A stretch of DNA of 64,000 bases from JAYPAN01 sp038123715 (GCA_038123715.1 JAYPAN010000002.1:62001-126000); one strand, 5' to 3'; counted from the stretch's first letter, positions 35,620 through 44,820 are shown. Notes: generated from the letters alone by a model not told the origin. Made by a program: numbers and translations.

Positions 35620-36926
35620 TGCTGTTTTTGCATCTTTACCGGATTGGCCTGCGGCTGTTCGGCCCGTATTTTATCGCCCGCATGCTGCGCCGCCGCATTG
35701 CCGGTGAAAAAGAAGACCCAGCGCGGCTCAATGAACGCTATGGCATAAGCGACAAGCCAAGGCCGGACGGGCCGCTTATCTGGTTTCACGGCGCCAGCAT
35801 GGGCGAGGCGATTTCGGTGATGGATATTATTTTGCGGCTGAAAGCGGAAGACCCCGGACGGCAGTTTTTAATGACCACCGGCTCGGTTACGGCGGCCAAT
35901 TTGGTGGCGCGGCGGCAGGCGGCGGATATGGATTTTCTCATCCATCAATGGGCGCCGCTTGACTATCATCTTTGGGTCAACCGGTTTCTCGACCATTGGC
36001 AACCCGATGTCGCCATGCGTATCGAAAGCGATATCTGGCCGAATATGACGCTGGCCTGCGCCAAACGCAACATACCGCTTATCATGGTCAATGGCCGTAT
36101 GGCGGCGCGCTCTTACAATAAATGGAAGAAAATCAAATCGCCGGTCGCCCATTTGCTGAATTGCTATGCGCTGCTGATTGCCCAAGATGAGACAACCGCC
36201 AATTACCTGAAACAGCTTGGTGCCAAAAACATTGCCTTGCCGGGCAATCTGAAATTGGACGCCGAGCCATTGGAGGCCAAACAAAGCGAGCTGGAAAAAT
36301 TGCTGGCCGCGATAGGGGCGCGTCCGCGTTGGCTGGCTGCCAGCACCCATCCCGGTGAAGAAGATATGGCAGCCGAAGTGCATGATTTACTGGCCGGACG
36401 CCATGACGGGCTGCTGACGCTGGTTGCCCCGCGTCACCCCGACCGAGCCGGTGATATCCTCGCCTCCTTGCGCGGCAAGGGTTATAAAGTCGCCCAGCGC
36501 AGCAAGGGCGAATTGCCCGATGCCGACACGCAAATCTATCTGTCCGACACGCTGGGCGAAATGGGGCTGTTTTACCGGCTCGGCAAGGCCGCTTTTCTCG
36601 GCGGCACGCTGGCGCCGGTTGGTGGGCAGAACCCGCTGGAAGCCACAAGGCTGGGCAATGGCGTCGCCTTTGGCCCGCATATTGGCGCGTTTCCTGAGAT
36701 TTTCACCCGCTTGCGAGAAAATAAGGCGGCGCTGTTTGTCGAGAATGTGCCGCAATTGGCCGAAGCGATTCACCGGCTGATGAGCGAGCCGGAACTGGTC
36801 GAAACACTGGTCGCCAATGCCGATAATTATGACCAATCCATGCGCGGGGCGACATTGCGAACGCTTGAGCTTATCGCCCCCTTTATGCCGGTATCCTCGG
36901 CGCAGGCGCGGCAGGAAAATGTCTGA
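35619..36926 (+). CDS. waaA: 3-deoxy-D-manno-octulosonic acid transferase
   Basis: WaaA (KdtA) adds Kdo residues from CMP-Kdo to the lipid A precursor at the inner membrane. The 435-residue GT-B enzyme has an N-terminal hydrophobic anchor, WFHGASMGEAISV (the catalytic Glu region), AMRIESDIWPN, and the donor site GGTLAPVGGQNPLEATRLGNGVAFGPHIG. The ATG at 35619 shares a base with the msbA stop and has AAGGGG upstream; an in-frame TTG one codon earlier is less likely. It overlaps lpxK by eight bases. Confidence 0.95.
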   Translation: MLFLHLYRIGLRLFGPYFIARMLRRRIAGEKEDPARLNERYGISDKPRPDGPLIWFHGASMGEAISVMDIILRLKAEDPGRQFLMTTGSVTAANLVARRQAADMDFLIHQWAPLDYHLWVNRFLDHWQPDVAMRIESDIWPNMTLACAKRNIPLIMVNGRMAARSYNKWKKIKSPVAHLLNCYALLIAQDETTANYLKQLGAKNIALPGNLKLDAEPLEAKQSELEKLLAAIGARPRWLAASTHPGEEDMAAEVHDLLAGRHDGLLTLVAPRHPDRAGDILASLRGKGYKVAQRSKGELPDADTQIYLSDTLGEMGLFYRLGKAAFLGGTLAPVGGQNPLEATRLGNGVAFGPHIGAFPEIFTRLRENKAALFVENVPQLAEAIHRLMSEPELVETLVANADNYDQSMRGATLRTLELIAPFMPVSSAQARQENV

Positions 36927-37950
36927 GCCGCATTTCTGGCAGGGCGGCCAATCCTGGCAGGCGCATTTCCTGTCGCCGCTATTGACCCCCATTGCCATGA
37001 TTTACCGGGCGGCGGAAGCAGCAAACCGGCGGCTGACCAAAACCCGCACTGCTGCGATTCCGGTGATTTGTGTCGGCAATTTCACCGCCGGTGGTGCAGG
37101 CAAAAGCCCGACTGTGCACTTTCTGGCGACGCATTTGTCGGAACCGGCAGGCAGCGCACCGGCCATATTATCGCGCGGCTATGGCGGCACGCTGACCGGG
37201 CCGGTGAAAATTGACCCGACGCAGCACACGGCGCGCCAAGCCGGTGACGAACCCATTATGTTGGCCGCCTATGGTGCAAGGCCACTGAATGTCTATGTCG
37301 GCGCTGACCGCCATGCCACGGCGGCAATGGCCGCGCAAGATGGTCATGGCTGGGCGTTAAAAGATGACGGGTTTCAAAACCCCGCCATGCGGCATGCCTT
37401 CAATCTGCTGGTTGTTGACGGCACAATTGGGCTGGGCAATGGCCGTTTATTACCGGCGGGGCCATTGCGCCAGCCTTTGCCGGTCGCGCTTGAACATACC
37501 GATGCGGTGCTGGTGCTGGGCGAAGAACGCCACCACACGCTAAGCGGCCTGCATATGGCGTGCGGAACCCGCAACATTCCGGTCTATCGGGGGCATATCA
37601 TCCCGCAAGCACCCGCCACCGGCGCGGGTAAAGTGTTGGGCTGGTGCGCCATTGCCCATCCGGAAAAGTTCCGCACCAGCCTGCAAGCCGTCGGCTATGA
37701 GATTGCCGGATTCACCCATTTTGCCGACCATCACAATTTGAACGAAGCGCAGGCGCAAAATCTGCTGGACAAGGCGGCGGCACAGAATCTGCCACTGATA
37801 AGCACGGCCAAGGATATGGCGCGCCTGCATGGCAGCCCGCCGCACAGTGCTTGTGCGGCTTTGGCAGAAGCCACGCAAGTGCTGGAGATTGACCTGCAAA
37901 TTGACGATTGGCCGGATTTGCGCGACCGGCTTTTGGCGGCGCTGGCCTAA
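36919..37950 (+). CDS. lpxK: Tetraacyldisaccharide 4'-kinase
   Basis: LpxK phosphorylates the 4'-position of the lipid A disaccharide. The 343-residue protein has an N-terminal membrane-associated helix, the P-loop CVGNFTAGGAGKSPTVHFL at about residue 45, LSRGYGG, and the DDGFQNP and LVVDG motifs of the family. I chose the ATG at 36919, within the end of waaA, over a longer frame with no homology. It completes msbA-waaA-lpxK. Its stop overlaps the convergent M23 peptidase stop by four bases. Confidence 0.95.
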   Translation: MSEPHFWQGGQSWQAHFLSPLLTPIAMIYRAAEAANRRLTKTRTAAIPVICVGNFTAGGAGKSPTVHFLATHLSEPAGSAPAILSRGYGGTLTGPVKIDPTQHTARQAGDEPIMLAAYGARPLNVYVGADRHATAAMAAQDGHGWALKDDGFQNPAMRHAFNLLVVDGTIGLGNGRLLPAGPLRQPLPVALEHTDAVLVLGEERHHTLSGLHMACGTRNIPVYRGHIIPQAPATGAGKVLGWCAIAHPEKFRTSLQAVGYEIAGFTHFADHHNLNEAQAQNLLDKAAAQNLPLISTAKDMARLHGSPPHSACAALAEATQVLEIDLQIDDWPDLRDRLLAALA

Positions 37951-38894
37951 TCAGCCGACGGGCGCGGGCGCGGCCTGATGGCATCGCTGTCGGGTGACTG
38001 GAGAGGTGGCATGGCGCCAGCCAGCAATTGCGGGTCAAGCCTTTGGTCACGCCAAAACAAGCGCCAATCAAGATGCGGGCCGGTAGAGCGACCGGTCGAG
38101 CCGACCGTGCCGATAATCTGACCTCGCGCCACATGGTCGCCTGCCCGCACAAACAGGCTGTCGAGATGCATATAGGCCGATATCAGGCCAAGGCCGTGGT
38201 CGATGAAAATCAGCCCGCCCTCAAAATACATATCCGGCTCCGATAAGGTAATTTCTCCGGCCATTGGTGCGCGGATTGGGGTTCCCTTAGGGGCGGCGAT
38301 ATCAATGCCGAAATGCGGGCGGCGCGGCTGGCGATTGTAAAAACGCTGGCTGCCATAAACGCCGGATACGCGCCCGATAACCGGCCAATCCACCCCGTCG
38401 CGCAAACCGGCGCGCAAAGCATCTGCCATCCAGGGCTGGCGTGATATTTTTGCGCGGGCGGCGCGCTTCTGCTTGCCTTGGGCGCGGATGCGCGGCAGCG
38501 CGTCTTCCGGCGGTGTCACCATTTGCGGCGGCAGACCGTCAATATATTGCAGCCTGTAATCGCGTTGGGTCAGTTCAATCACCATGCTGTCACCGGATTT
38601 GTCGGACGCATGGGGGGCGTGAAATGTCAGCTTTTGGCGCAAAGGCGCGTCGCGGCCAAAGCCGATAAGCGCCAGCCCGTCAATCTGGTCAACCGGCACA
38701 TCATTGAGCAATAATTCAACACCGGCTTTCATTTGCAGGCGCAAAAAACCGCCTTGCGTCACATGGCCGTTAAAATCATCAACATAATGCGCCGGAAACT
38801 TCAGGGACGCCGGATTTTCGGAAGCAAAAAGGGCTGTGCCGGTCAGGCTGACAATCAGAAAGGCAAAAACATGAAGCCGTATCGCAGGCGTCAT
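37947..38894 (-). CDS. Exported M23-family metallopeptidase
   Basis: A 315-residue exported protein with a signal peptide (residues 1-24) and a C-terminal LytM/M23 domain, which cleaves peptide bonds in peptidoglycan or regulates amidases. The zinc-site motifs are RRPHFGIDIAAPKGTP (HxxxD) and TGPHLDWRLFW, where the usual HxH is H-x-D; this HLDW form is common in alphaproteobacterial members of this subgroup. About 190 residues of unassigned periplasmic sequence precede the domain. It shares a base with the DUF2093 stop. Confidence 0.9.
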   Translation of the reverse strand: MTPAIRLHVFAFLIVSLTGTALFASENPASLKFPAHYVDDFNGHVTQGGFLRLQMKAGVELLLNDVPVDQIDGLALIGFGRDAPLRQKLTFHAPHASDKSGDSMVIELTQRDYRLQYIDGLPPQMVTPPEDALPRIRAQGKQKRAARAKISRQPWMADALRAGLRDGVDWPVIGRVSGVYGSQRFYNRQPRRPHFGIDIAAPKGTPIRAPMAGEITLSEPDMYFEGGLIFIDHGLGLISAYMHLDSLFVRAGDHVARGQIIGTVGSTGRSTGPHLDWRLFWRDQRLDPQLLAGAMPPLQSPDSDAIRPRPRPSAD

Positions 38895-39094
38895 CAGCCC
38901 GCATTCCGATGCGCCAATTCCGCCTGCATGGAAGCCTCGGCGTCAATATAGGCTTCCTGCCGGTCAACACTCCAATAGCGCAAATCTTCCAGCGCCACCG
39001 GCTTGCCGGTTACCGCACATACGACATGCGAGCCGGGTATCATCACCTCGAAATCGCCGTCCAGATATTTTATTTTTGCTTCCGTGCCGCCCAT
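38894..39094 (-). CDS. DUF2093 small protein
   Basis: A 66-residue protein of the DUF2093 family, recognisable from AKIKYLDGDFEVMIPGSHVVCAVTGKPVALEDLRYWSVDRQE. Function is unknown; the family is nearly confined to alphaproteobacteria and usually lies beside xseA, as here. The ATG at 39094 has AAGG five bases upstream, and an earlier in-frame TTG is unlikely. It is 30 bases downstream of the corrected xseA stop, and its own stop overlaps the M23 start (TGATG). Confidence 0.85.
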   Translation of the reverse strand: MGGTEAKIKYLDGDFEVMIPGSHVVCAVTGKPVALEDLRYWSVDRQEAYIDAEASMQAELAHRNAG

Positions 39095-39124
39095 TGTCCT
39101 TACCTCTTTCAATCAAATGCGGTT

Positions 39125-40767
39125 TTACAGCAATTCGCCCTGCCCGTCATCTGCCGGTTTGTTTTTTGCTTTGCGACTTGGCGCGGGCCTTGGCTTGGCT
39201 GGTCTTCCCGTATCCCCNNNNNNNNNNNNNNNNNNNNNNNNNNNNNNNNNNNNNNNNNNNNNNNNNNNNNNNNNNNNNNNNNNNNNNNNNNNNNNNNNNN
39301 NNNNNNNNNNNNNNNNNTTTTTGCTTTGCGACTTGGCGCGGGCCTTGGCTTGGCTGGTCTTCCCGTATCCCCTGAACCCGCATCCCCCGAACCCGTATCC
39401 CCCGAACCCGTAGCCCCTGTGCCAGTCACCCGCGCCGACAGCGCATCATCACCGGCAAAGCGGACATCAATATCAGTGCCGGGCGGGGCATCAGCCGCGC
39501 GGCGAATGGCGCGGCCTTGGCTGTCCAACACCAGCGCAAAACCGCGCTGCAAGACCGATTCATGGCTGAGCAGGGTTAATTGCCGCCCCAGCCCGGCCGC
39601 CTGCACAAAACCATTATCGACAATTGCCGTGATTTGCCGCTGCGCGCGCCTTTGCATATCGCCGAGTTGGCGCGACAATGCCTGCACACGCTGAGCCAGT
39701 GCATAGGGAGTCAGCCGCGCCGCCACCCGGTCGCGGCGACCGGCATGAGCGCGAATATGCGCCTGCAAGCCCCCCGACAGGCGCAGACGCAACGCATCCA
39801 GCCTTTGCGCGGGCAAGGCCAGCATGTCTTCCAGCCTTGGCAGACCGCGCGCCGCGCCGCGCAGATAATCGCCCTTGGCAGCCAGCAAGCGCGTCTGCGC
39901 GCGCATCATGCGGGCTGACAAATCCACCGTTTGCGCGACCAGCTCGGCGCGCACCGGCACCGCCATTTCCGCCGCCGCTGTCGGCGTCGGGGCGCGCATA
40001 TCCGCGGCATAATCTATCAATGTCGTATCAGTTTCATGGCCGACAGCGGAAATCAGCGGAATGTCGGATTGCGCCGCCGTGCGCGCGACAATTTCCTCGT
40101 TAAAACCCCATAAATCTTCCAGACTGCCGCCACCGCGCGCCACAATCAGCACATCAGGGCGCGGGATATCGCCATCCGGCGACAGCGCGTTGAAACCGGC
40201 AATGGCGCGCGCCACTTCCTCGGCGCAAGTCTCGCCCTGCACGCGCACTGGCCAGACCAGCACATGACGCGGAAACCGGTCGGACAGCCGGTGCAAAATA
40301 TCTCGTATCACCGCGCCGGACGGGCTGGTGACAACGCCAATCACCTGCGGCAGATAGGGCAATTGCTGTTTGCGCGCGGCGTCAAACAGGCCTTCCGCCG
40401 CCAATTGCTGCCGCCGCGCATTGAGCAGCGCCATCAACGCCCCCTCACCGGCAGGCTCAAGGCTTTCAACAATCATCTGATAGCGCGACTGGCCGGGATA
40501 AGTGGTCAGCTTGCCGGTCAAAATAACCTCCAAGCCCTGTTCCGGCTGCACGCTCATCCGCGCCGCCGTGCCTTTCCACATAATTGCCGCCAGCACCGCC
40601 TTGTCATCTTTTAAGTCAAAATAGACATGGCCGGAAGCCGGGCGCGCCACCCGTCCCAATTCACCGCGCACCCGCACGCGGCCAAAACCGTCTTCAATCT
40701 GACGCTTGACCGCGCCGGACAATTCGCTGACCGTCAATTCGACCAGATTGCCCTCAGAATCCTGCAT
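39125..40767 (-). CDS. xseA: Exodeoxyribonuclease VII large subunit (interrupted by a scaffold gap)
   Basis: XseA is the catalytic large subunit of exonuclease VII, which degrades single-stranded DNA to oligonucleotides. The OB-fold (RVRGELGRVARPASGHVYFDLKD) occupies residues 10-100, the nuclease core (GVVTSPSGAVIRDI, VARGGGSLEDLWGFNEE, SAVGHETDTTLIDYAAD) residues 130-280, and coiled coil the rest. The gene is broken by 100 N at 39218-39317. As given, the frame runs on to 39109 with an odd tail, but deleting the N and one 55-base flank copy restores the frame and ends at TAA 39125-39127 with DDGQGELL, a normal XseA ending, giving about 495 residues. Confidence 0.9.
39163..39217. repeat. 55-base copy left of scaffold gap 1
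   Basis: Identical to 39318-39372 on the other side of the N-run. The two copies are most simply the overlapping ends of two contigs rather than a genomic duplication; the xseA frame supports this. Confidence 0.9.
39218..39317. other. Scaffold gap 1 (100 N)
   Basis: Exactly 100 N, a conventional unknown-length gap, inside the 3' end of xseA. The flanking 55-base duplication (39163-39217 and 39318-39372) suggests no sequence is actually missing, apart from possible extra copies of the adjoining 15-base repeat. Confidence 0.97.
39318..39372. repeat. 55-base copy right of scaffold gap 1
   Basis: Second copy of the contig-end overlap described at 39163-39217. It ends inside the first unit of a 15-base tandem repeat. 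Confidence 0.9.
39362..39421. repeat. 15-base tandem repeat in xseA
   Basis: Four imperfect 15-base units begin at 39362, 39377, 39392 and 39407, encoding a GSGD(T/A) pentapeptide repeat in the XseA C-terminal linker. The assembly broke exactly here, so the copy number may be wrong, but any change keeps the frame. Confidence 0.85.
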
Positions 40768-40824
40768 CTATTTTCGCCTCGATTTTGCTTCGGCCTTCGC
40801 AATGTGATAAGACGCCAACAGAGT

Positions 40825-40854
40825 TGGTGAGCCGACTCACCTGACTGTTATACT
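40825..40854 (+). promoter_or_regulatory. Predicted purD promoter overlapping an inverted repeat
   Basis: TTGGTG (40825-40830) and TATACT (40849-40854) are 18 bases apart, 22 bases upstream of purD. GGTGAG-CCGA-CTCACC (40826-40841) overlaps the -35 and spacer, and a GANTC site (40834-40838) lies inside it. A repressor or methylation effect is possible but unproven. Confidence 0.45.
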
Positions 40855-40876
40855 GACATTTTTCAAGGTCTGCACT

Positions 40877-42157
40877 ATGCATAAGATTCTGGTTTTGGGC
40901 AGTGGCGGGCGCGAGGACGCGCTGTGCTGGAAAATCGCGCGCAGTCCCGAATTGGAAAAACTTTATTGCGCGCCGGGCAATGGCGGCACTTCGCGCCATG
41001 CGGAAAATATCGCGCTTAATGCCGCCGACCATGATGCAGTGATTGCGTTTTGCCGCGAAAATGCCGTGACATTGGTAGTTATCGGGCCGGAAGCGCCATT
41101 GGTGGACGGGCTAGCCGATAGTTTGCGCGCCGCCGAAATTGCCTGTTTCGGCCCCAATGCCGAAGCCGCCAAGCTGGAAGGCTCAAAAGCCTATACCAAG
41201 CAATTATGCGCCGAGGCCGATATCCCGACCGCCGCCTTTCAAAACTTTGAGGCCGCCGCCCCGGCTCATGCCTATCTCGACACACAAAGCCTGCCCATTG
41301 TCATCAAGGCGGATGGGCTGGCTGCCGGCAAGGGCGTGATTATTGCTGAGACCGCCGCGCAGGCGCATGAGGCGGTGGATATGATTTTTGACGGCGCTTT
41401 TGGCGCAGCTAGCGCGTCGCTGGTGATAGAAGAGTTTATGACCGGCGAGGAAGCCAGCTTTTTTGTGCTGTGCGACGGCGAAACAGCGCTGCCGCTTTTA
41501 TCGGCGCAAGACCATAAGCGCGTCGGCGAGGGCGATACGGGCCCCAATACGGGCGGCATGGGTGCTTATGCGCCAACCGCCATTATGACCGAGGCGATTA
41601 TCGCCACCGCCATGCAGCGCATTATTGAACCGACACTAAAGACCATGGCGGCGCGCGGCCATCCCTATCGCGGCGTGCTTTATGCGGGGCTGATGCTGAC
41701 CGCGCAAGGCCCCAAATTGGTCGAATATAATTGCCGCTTTGGCGACCCGGAGTGTCAGGTGCTGATGACCATGATGGCCGGTGATATTGTGCCGCTTTTA
41801 CATGCTTGCGCCGTCGGGGCATTGGCCGGACATCAGGCGCAATGGCATGACGGCACGGCCATTACCGTGGTCATGGCGGCTGACGGCTATCCCGGCGCTT
41901 ATGAAAAAAACACGCAAATCAAAGGGCTGGACGCGCTTGGCGATGCCGAGCAAGTAACCGTGTTTCACGCTGGCACGCAAATCGCGCCGGATGGCACATT
42001 GCGCGCCATTGGCGGGCGTGTGCTGAATGTTACGGCACGCGGCAAAACAGTGGAACAAGCCCGGGCAAATGCCTATGCTGCGATAGATGCAATTGATTGG
42101 CCGCAAGGCTTTTGCCGCCGCGATATTGGCTGGCGAGAGTTGACGCGCGGCGACTGA
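40877..42157 (+). CDS. purD: Phosphoribosylamine-glycine ligase
   Basis: PurD joins glycine to phosphoribosylamine with ATP in purine synthesis. The 426-residue ATP-grasp protein has the N-terminal KILVLGSGGREDALCWKI, then APGNGGTS, the ATP-grasp part with IKADGLAAGKGVIIAE and EEFMTGEEASFFVL, and LVEYNCRFGDPECQVLM for metal and substrate. It is divergent from xseA and 35 bases before the phosphotransferase-fold gene. Length is typical. Confidence 0.97.
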   Translation: MHKILVLGSGGREDALCWKIARSPELEKLYCAPGNGGTSRHAENIALNAADHDAVIAFCRENAVTLVVIGPEAPLVDGLADSLRAAEIACFGPNAEAAKLEGSKAYTKQLCAEADIPTAAFQNFEAAAPAHAYLDTQSLPIVIKADGLAAGKGVIIAETAAQAHEAVDMIFDGAFGAASASLVIEEFMTGEEASFFVLCDGETALPLLSAQDHKRVGEGDTGPNTGGMGAYAPTAIMTEAIIATAMQRIIEPTLKTMAARGHPYRGVLYAGLMLTAQGPKLVEYNCRFGDPECQVLMTMMAGDIVPLLHACAVGALAGHQAQWHDGTAITVVMAADGYPGAYEKNTQIKGLDALGDAEQVTVFHAGTQIAPDGTLRAIGGRVLNVTARGKTVEQARANAYAAIDAIDWPQGFCRRDIGWRELTRGD

Positions 42158-42192
42158 AAGGCCAAAACAAGGTCGAACAGGGGGAGAAAGAA

Positions 42193-43272
42193 ATGAAAGA
42201 CGAAGGCATTGAAAAATTTGGCGGCACAAAAGATGTCGCCGAGACGCATAAATTTGACGAGCAAAAACTCGCCGATTATGCCGCCGCCCATGTGGAAGGT
42301 TTTGAAGGGCCGTTGGAAGTGCGCCAGTTCAAGGGCGGCCAGTCCAACCCGACCTATCAGCTTGTCACGCCCAAGCGCAAATATGTGATGCGCCGCAAAC
42401 CGCCGGGCAAATTGCTGCCTTCCGCCCATGCGGTTGACCGCGAATACAAGGTGATAACGGCGCTTGGGTCAATCGGCTTTCCGGTGCCGCGCACTTATTG
42501 TCTGTGCGAGGATGAAAGCGTGGTCGGCACTATGTTTTACATTATGGATATGGTGGAAGGCCGCATTTTGTGGGATCCGCGCCTGCCCGATATTCCCCGC
42601 GAGGGTCGCCGCCCGATTTTCGAGGCGAAAATCAAGACGCTGGCCGATTTGCACATGGCCGATTACGAAGCGATTGGCCTGGGCGATTTCGGCAAGCCCG
42701 GCAATTATTTCGAACGCCAGATTTCACGCTGGAGCAAGCAATATAAATTATCGGAAACGCAGGAAATCACGCCAATGAACCGGCTGATTGAGTGGTTGCC
42801 GAAAAACATTCCCGATGATGAAGCGGTCTCTATTGTGCATGGCGATTACCGGCTCGACAATATGGTGCTGCACCCGACCGAGCCGCAGGTCAAAGCGGTT
42901 TTGGATTGGGAATTGTCAACGCTTGGCCATCCGCTTGGCGATTTCACCTATCATTTGATGCAATGGTATATGCCGGCTGATGCGGCTTCCACTTCAAGCC
43001 TTGTCGGCTCCGATTTTGACGCGCTGAACATTCCCGATGCGGCCGAATATACGCGGCTTTATTGCGAACATACAGGCCGCGACAGCATAGAGAATATGGA
43101 TTTCTATATCGCCTATAACATGTTCCGGCTGGCCGGTATCTTGCAGGGCATTGTCGGGCGTGTGCGCGACGGCACAGCCTCCAATGAACACGCAGCCGCA
43201 ATGGAGGATCGGGTGACGCCACTGGCCACAATGGGCTGGCAACATGCGTTGAAAGCCGGTGCGGTCGCGTAA
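42193..43272 (+). CDS. Phosphotransferase-fold protein (ACAD10/11 N-terminal type)
   Basis: A 359-residue kinase-like protein with the aminoglycoside-phosphotransferase fold: KGGQSNPTYQLVT (P-loop-like), YVMRRKPPGKLLPSAHAVDREYKVI with the ATP lysine, the catalytic VHGDYRLDNMVLHP and the metal-binding VLDWELSTLGHPLGDFTYH. It matches the kinase part of ACAD10/ACAD11, which in eukaryotes is fused to an acyl-CoA dehydrogenase that handles 4-hydroxy acids. An acyl-CoA dehydrogenase gene lies 2.1 kb downstream, separated by rsmD, rluB and tadA. The start is the ATG at 42193, preceded by GGGGGAG. Confidence 0.88.
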   Translation: MKDEGIEKFGGTKDVAETHKFDEQKLADYAAAHVEGFEGPLEVRQFKGGQSNPTYQLVTPKRKYVMRRKPPGKLLPSAHAVDREYKVITALGSIGFPVPRTYCLCEDESVVGTMFYIMDMVEGRILWDPRLPDIPREGRRPIFEAKIKTLADLHMADYEAIGLGDFGKPGNYFERQISRWSKQYKLSETQEITPMNRLIEWLPKNIPDDEAVSIVHGDYRLDNMVLHPTEPQVKAVLDWELSTLGHPLGDFTYHLMQWYMPADAASTSSLVGSDFDALNIPDAAEYTRLYCEHTGRDSIENMDFYIAYNMFRLAGILQGIVGRVRDGTASNEHAAAMEDRVTPLATMGWQHALKAGAVA

Positions 43273-43286
43273 TTGACGCGCGGGCT

Positions 43287-43844
43287 TTAATCGGCAGCAA
43301 CCGGTGACGGGCGCAAAAATATCAATTCCGTATCGCCATATTGGCGTCGGTCGGTTTCGTGAAAGCCATCCGGCGCGGTAAACCGGCTGCGCCTGTCTTC
43401 TTCGACAATCACAAGCGCCTGCGCTGACAGCCAGCCTTGTGCATAAAGACCGGCCAGCGCTTTTTCGGCCAATCCCTGCCCATAGGGCGGGTCAGCAAAC
43501 ACCAAGTCAAAATCCTGTTGCGCCTTGCCCAAACGCGCCGCATCGCGGCGCAGCAGGCTGGCTTTTTCACCGGTCGCGCAGACTGCTATATTATTTTGCA
43601 GCAACCGGCACACCGCATGGTCTTGCTCGACAAACAGTGCCGCTTGCGCGCCGCGCGACAGCGCTTCCAGCCCCAGCGCGCCAGTGCCGGCAAATAAATC
43701 AAGCACATGCAGCCCTTCAAAATCCTGCTGTGCGGTCAGAATGGAAAACAGCGCCTCGCGCGTGCGGTCGGCGGTCGGGCGCGTATTCCGCCCTTGCGGC
43801 ACTTGCAATACACGACCGCGAAACTCACCGCCGGTGATACGCAT
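43287..43844 (-). CDS. rsmD: 16S rRNA (guanine(966)-N(2))-methyltransferase
   Basis: RsmD methylates G966 of 16S rRNA. The 185-residue protein has the family start MRITGGEFRGR, the PTADRTREALFSIL segment, the SAM site LDLFAGTGALGLEALSRGA and the catalytic FADPPYG. I took the ATG at 43844; the much longer frame upstream is the antisense of rluB. It overlaps rluB by 20 bases, and both RNA-modification genes form one transcript. Confidence 0.95.
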   Translation of the reverse strand: MRITGGEFRGRVLQVPQGRNTRPTADRTREALFSILTAQQDFEGLHVLDLFAGTGALGLEALSRGAQAALFVEQDHAVCRLLQNNIAVCATGEKASLLRRDAARLGKAQQDFDLVFADPPYGQGLAEKALAGLYAQGWLSAQALVIVEEDRRSRFTAPDGFHETDRRQYGDTELIFLRPSPVAAD

Positions 43845-44820
43845 CAGGCTTTCTCGTTTTGGCCGGGCGCTCCGGTTTTTTTTCACGGCGGGGCGCGGCA
43901 TCGGCATTTTTATTTTCTTTGCCAGTGCTGCTGTCGCCGCCATTACCGGCCAGCATGTGCCAGTTTTTGCCGAGTTGCTGGCGCAGGACACGCCGCGGCA
44001 CTTCCTCAACCGCCCCTTCAGCCAATTGACCGAGCTGGAACGGGCCGAAAGACAGTCGGATAAGCCGGTTTACTTGCAAATCCAAATGCTCCAGCACGCG
44101 CTTGATTTCGCGGTTTTTGCCTTCGCGCAGCGCCATGCTGAGCCAGACATTGCCGCCGACACGGCGCTCCAAACCGGCATCAATGCCGCGATAAGCAACC
44201 CCGTCAATGGTGATGCCCTGTTTCAGCGCGGCCAGTTTTTCAGCCAGCGCATTGTCGTTTTTGCCGCCTTTCTGGCCGTCAAAGGCGCGCACGCGATAGC
44301 GGCGCTGCCAGCCGGTTGAGGGCAGTTCAAGCAGCCGTTTCAGCCCGCCATCATTGGTCAGCAAAATCAGCCCTTCCGTATTGATATCCAATCGCCCGAC
44401 CGGATTGAGCCTGGGCAGCCCGGCCGGCAGTTTTTGAAAAATGGTCGGCCTGCCTTGCGGGTCGCGGCTTGTTGTGACCAGACCGGACGCCTTGTGCAGA
44501 CGCCATAAGCGCGGCGGGTCGGGCGCGCCAACCGGCTTGCCGTCAACGCTGATATGGTCTTGCGGCACAACATTAAATGCCGGTGAGGCAAGTTTGCGGC
44601 CATTGACGCTGACGCGACCGGCGGCGATATAGGCTTCCGCTTCGCGGCGCGAGCAGACACCGGCACGCGCCAGCACTTTGGCGATGCGGTCGCCTTCAAA
44701 AGCCGATTTATCGGTTGATTTAGCACTCGATTTAGCACCCGATTTAGTAGGGGCTTTCAAAGGCGCTTTGGCGGCGCTGCCGGTTCGGCGCTTGCGGTCA
44801 GATTTGGGGTCGCGTGTCAT
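43825..44820 (-). CDS. 23S rRNA/rRNA pseudouridine synthase (RluB/RsuA family)
   Basis: A 331-residue pseudouridine synthase that isomerises uridines in rRNA. An S4 RNA-binding domain (KVLARAGVCSRREAEAYIAAGRVSVNG) follows a basic, Lys/Ser/Ala-rich 40-residue N-terminal tail, and the catalytic domain has VGRLDINTEGLILLTNDG with the catalytic Asp. The last 50 residues are basic and low-complexity. RluB is the likely member, but RluE/RsuA-like specificity cannot be excluded. It overlaps rsmD by 20 bases. Confidence 0.88.
   Translation of the reverse strand: MTRDPKSDRKRRTGSAAKAPLKAPTKSGAKSSAKSTDKSAFEGDRIAKVLARAGVCSRREAEAYIAAGRVSVNGRKLASPAFNVVPQDHISVDGKPVGAPDPPRLWRLHKASGLVTTSRDPQGRPTIFQKLPAGLPRLNPVGRLDINTEGLILLTNDGGLKRLLELPSTGWQRRYRVRAFDGQKGGKNDNALAEKLAALKQGITIDGVAYRGIDAGLERRVGGNVWLSMALREGKNREIKRVLEHLDLQVNRLIRLSFGPFQLGQLAEGAVEEVPRRVLRQQLGKNWHMLAGNGGDSSTGKENKNADAAPRREKKPERPAKTRKPDAYHRR

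Noticed and set aside
39109..39217. Extended xseA C-terminus ending at 39109
   Set aside because: It appears only because the N-run and duplicated contig end shift the frame; the collapsed sequence ends normally at 39125.
39163..39372. 55-base direct repeats as a possible mobile element or att site
   Set aside because: They flank only N, recur at an unrelated second gap with the same length, and the xseA frame needs one copy removed.
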